From NCBI GenBank assembly GCA_025360645.1, contig JANYBT010000012.1, positions 1 to 53,052 on the forward strand: a stretch of DNA of 53,052 nucleotides, given 5' to 3'. A model generated the notes under the pieces. That model made no database searches, was not told the DNA's origin, and saw only the letters and a program-made list of their open reading frames with translations. Positions 51,611-53,052 of the stretch are shown here, piece after piece; positions within the stretch are counted from its first letter, which is position 1, and every line of letters starts with the position of its first letter. Origin of the DNA: Acidobacteriaceae bacterium. GTDB lineage: Bacteria > Acidobacteriota > Terriglobia > Terriglobales > Acidobacteriaceae. Position numbers and translations under genes: made by a program.

Positions 51611-53052
51611 CTACGGCGCGTACATGGTGGCCACGATCTTGCGTCCGCCGATGCTCCCCGTGATGGTCGCCGTCGCTCCGGGCACACGACTCTGCCACGC
51701 AATGGTCAGGCTGCCGGTCTCCGCGCCGCTCACCGTCACTACCGCAACCGCGTTCCCCGGATAGGTGTAAGCCCACTGCATGGTTCCGCTCACCGCAACA
51801 TCTTCCACCCACTTCATGCCATGCAGCGCGAAAAAGGTAAGATCGCTGGGCGAGTTGTAGGAAAACTTGCCGCCGCGCAGGCCTACGCCTGAGCCGCTCA
51901 GGTTCACCCACCAACGCGCCAGCGCATCACCGGCCGTGAACGCCGCGGCTGCCGCCACTTGCAGGTCCTGCTTCGTCCCCTGGTTCCCTGCCGCCGCCAT
52001 GGCCGGAGCCAACTGAGCCGCCGACTTCACGAACGCCGGCACCAAGTGCACTTCCGCGACGTGCTTGGCGCATGATGTATCGCCTGGATCGAGTTCGCGC
52101 AAGAACCGCACCGCAATCGCCGATGCACACTTGTCTTCGTCGCCGGCAGCAGTCACGTGAAAGCTGTTCTGAATGATGACCTGTTGCGCATGGGGGAATA
52201 GCGCGGCGGCCTTCGCTCCCTGGGCCGCGGGGGTGAGGGAATCAAGATCGCCCGACAACACCAGTACAGGCGCGGAGGTGAACACGGCGCCGGGAGGCAC
52301 GGGCTGTCCCGGCGGGTAGGCCGGCGAAGGTGAGGGCCAGGTCAAGCACAGATCCAACACGCTCGAGTCCAGCGGAAACGCCGCGAATTCAAAAATCGTA
52401 AATGGAGCGAACGTCCCCGGGTACTTGGCTTGCTCTTCCGCAAAGGACGCGTTGCGCTGCGGAATCCGCGCCGACGGCGGTGAGGTCATGTCATAGAGTT
52501 GTGAATAGTCGGAGCAGCTGACCGCCATAAATTCGCCTGCGCTGTAGGACGGGGGCGCACTTCCCGGCCCGCCGGTGCGCGACGCGGCGTAGCTCTCGGC
52601 CAGCAAGCGCAACAGTGGCCCACCCTCTCCCGTCTCCAGATAAGCGCGCGTGGCGGCATCGAGCTCGCGATACACCACCGAGGTAGTGGCATTGGCAAAT
52701 ACCAGGTAGGCAAGGCTGACCGGATCGGCCGTCGTATACACCTGTTCGCCATTGCCATTCGGAGCGAACCCCGAGAACGGATTCGCGCGCACCGCCTCCA
52801 CCAGCTTCGTGATGCGGGCCAGAGTGTTGCCGGGGAGTTGGTGGCAGGTCTTGGAGCGGGCGCAGGCATAAGCAAACGCATTCCGCGCCGTGATGCCGGC
52901 CTCCGGATACCACGGCGACTCACCAATCACAGGGTAGGCGCTATCCAAAATCAAAGACCGCAAACGCTCTGGATGCCGCCCCGCAAACGCCTGGCTGAAA
53001 AACGTCCCGTAAGAATCGCCATACAAATTGATGACGGAAATACCCAGCGCAT
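51611..53052 (-). CDS. TAP-like secreted alpha/beta hydrolase (5' end beyond the window)
   Basis: The visible 480 residues enter in frame from the right edge ('ALGISVINLYGDSYGTFFSQ'), so the start lies outside; a TTG at 53026 is not a true start. The nucleophile is Ser in 'YGDSYGTF', the acid the Asp in 'LVLSGDLDSLTP' and the base His in 'NSFHVTAAGDEDKCA'. Paired cysteines ('SCSDYSQLYD', 'DEDKCASAI', 'DTSCAKHV') suggest an exported, disulfide-bonded enzyme. The set-up is that of tripeptidyl aminopeptidase (TAP-C) hydrolases such as SlpD/SlpE of Streptomyces. After the hydrolase domain comes an extra C-terminal beta region of about 130 residues ('KWVEDVAVSGTMQWAYTYPG'), of unknown role. The reaction is likely release of N-terminal peptides. 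Confidence 0.88.
   Translation of the reverse strand, partial: ALGISVINLYGDSYGTFFSQAFAGRHPERLRSLILDSAYPVIGESPWYPEAGITARNAFAYACARSKTCHQLPGNTLARITKLVEAVRANPFSGFAPNGNGEQVYTTADPVSLAYLVFANATTSVVYRELDAATRAYLETGEGGPLLRLLAESYAASRTGGPGSAPPSYSAGEFMAVSCSDYSQLYDMTSPPSARIPQRNASFAEEQAKYPGTFAPFTIFEFAAFPLDSSVLDLCLTWPSPSPAYPPGQPVPPGAVFTSAPVLVLSGDLDSLTPAAQGAKAAALFPHAQQVIIQNSFHVTAAGDEDKCASAIAVRFLRELDPGDTSCAKHVAEVHLVPAFVKSAAQLAPAMAAAGNQGTKQDLQVAAAAAFTAGDALARWWVNLSGSGVGLRGGKFSYNSPSDLTFFALHGMKWVEDVAVSGTMQWAYTYPGNAVAVVTVSGAETGSLTIAWQSRVPGATATITGSIGGRKIVATMYAP

Overview
The window reads as a chromosomal segment of an Acidobacteriota bacterium (Terriglobia-like). Basis: high G+C; a VWA protein of the 'acidobacterial VWFA-related' type; two very large Oar-like outer-membrane receptors with an N-terminal carboxypeptidase-regulatory-like domain, plus two further secreted proteins built from that domain; a DUF4097 GSGD-repeat protein; an HTH-membrane-TolB-TPR sensor-type protein; and a HAF-repeat secreted protein. 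This is inferred from gene content, not from a marker-gene search. I see no phage, IS element, tRNA, rRNA or CRISPR array.

Layout. 1-2.1 kb: DUF4097 protein, a Trp-rich small ORF and a PepSY protein. 2.1-7.0 kb (minus): an export cluster of ABC half-exporter, LolD/MacB-type ATPase, FtsX/MacB permease and secreted esterase, with coupled overlaps. 7.2-11.5 kb: HAF protein, divergent HTH-TolB-TPR protein, and a phosphoesterase with a Pro-Lys repeat N-terminus. 11.6-15.3 kb: patatin-type phospholipase with a large multi-pass C-terminal region. 15.4-22.2 kb (minus): recO-glyQ-glyS-ppdK housekeeping cluster. 22.4-26.0 kb (minus): 7Fe ferredoxin, aconitase-family enzyme, inositol-phosphatase family enzyme, divergent Hfq. 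26.1-33.5 kb (minus): the two Oar-like receptors. 34.0-39.1 kb (minus): operon of two carboxypeptidase-regulatory-domain proteins, a MoaD-MoaE fusion and the VWA protein. 39.3-41.8 kb (plus): acyl-CoA ligase and YhhN lysoplasmalogenase. 41.8-45.3 kb (minus): SmpB, an E1-like MoeB-rhodanese, a MoaD/ThiS ubiquitin-like protein ending in Gly-Gly, and a BNR beta-propeller. 45.5-46.5 kb: a broken GAF-HATPase gene. 46.7-50.0 kb (plus): secretin-cohesin protein and two pseudopilins. 50.3-53.1 kb: BON lipoprotein, a 52-residue metallothionein, a secreted-domain gene with an in-frame amber, and a TAP-like hydrolase cut by the window edge.

Functional themes: envelope export and surface nutrient uptake (Oar receptors, ABC exporters, secretin/pseudopilins); sulfur-carrier chemistry (two MoaD-type proteins, one fused to MoaE and one beside its E1-like partner); central metabolism (PPDK, aconitase-like enzyme, ferredoxin); and RNA/translation quality control (Hfq, SmpB, GlyRS). 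The best candidates for something little described are the beta-propeller/ubiquitin-like/E1 cassette at 42.5-45.3 kb, the metallothionein hidden after the BON gene, the divergent Hfq, and the two otherwise well-preserved genes interrupted by an amber codon.
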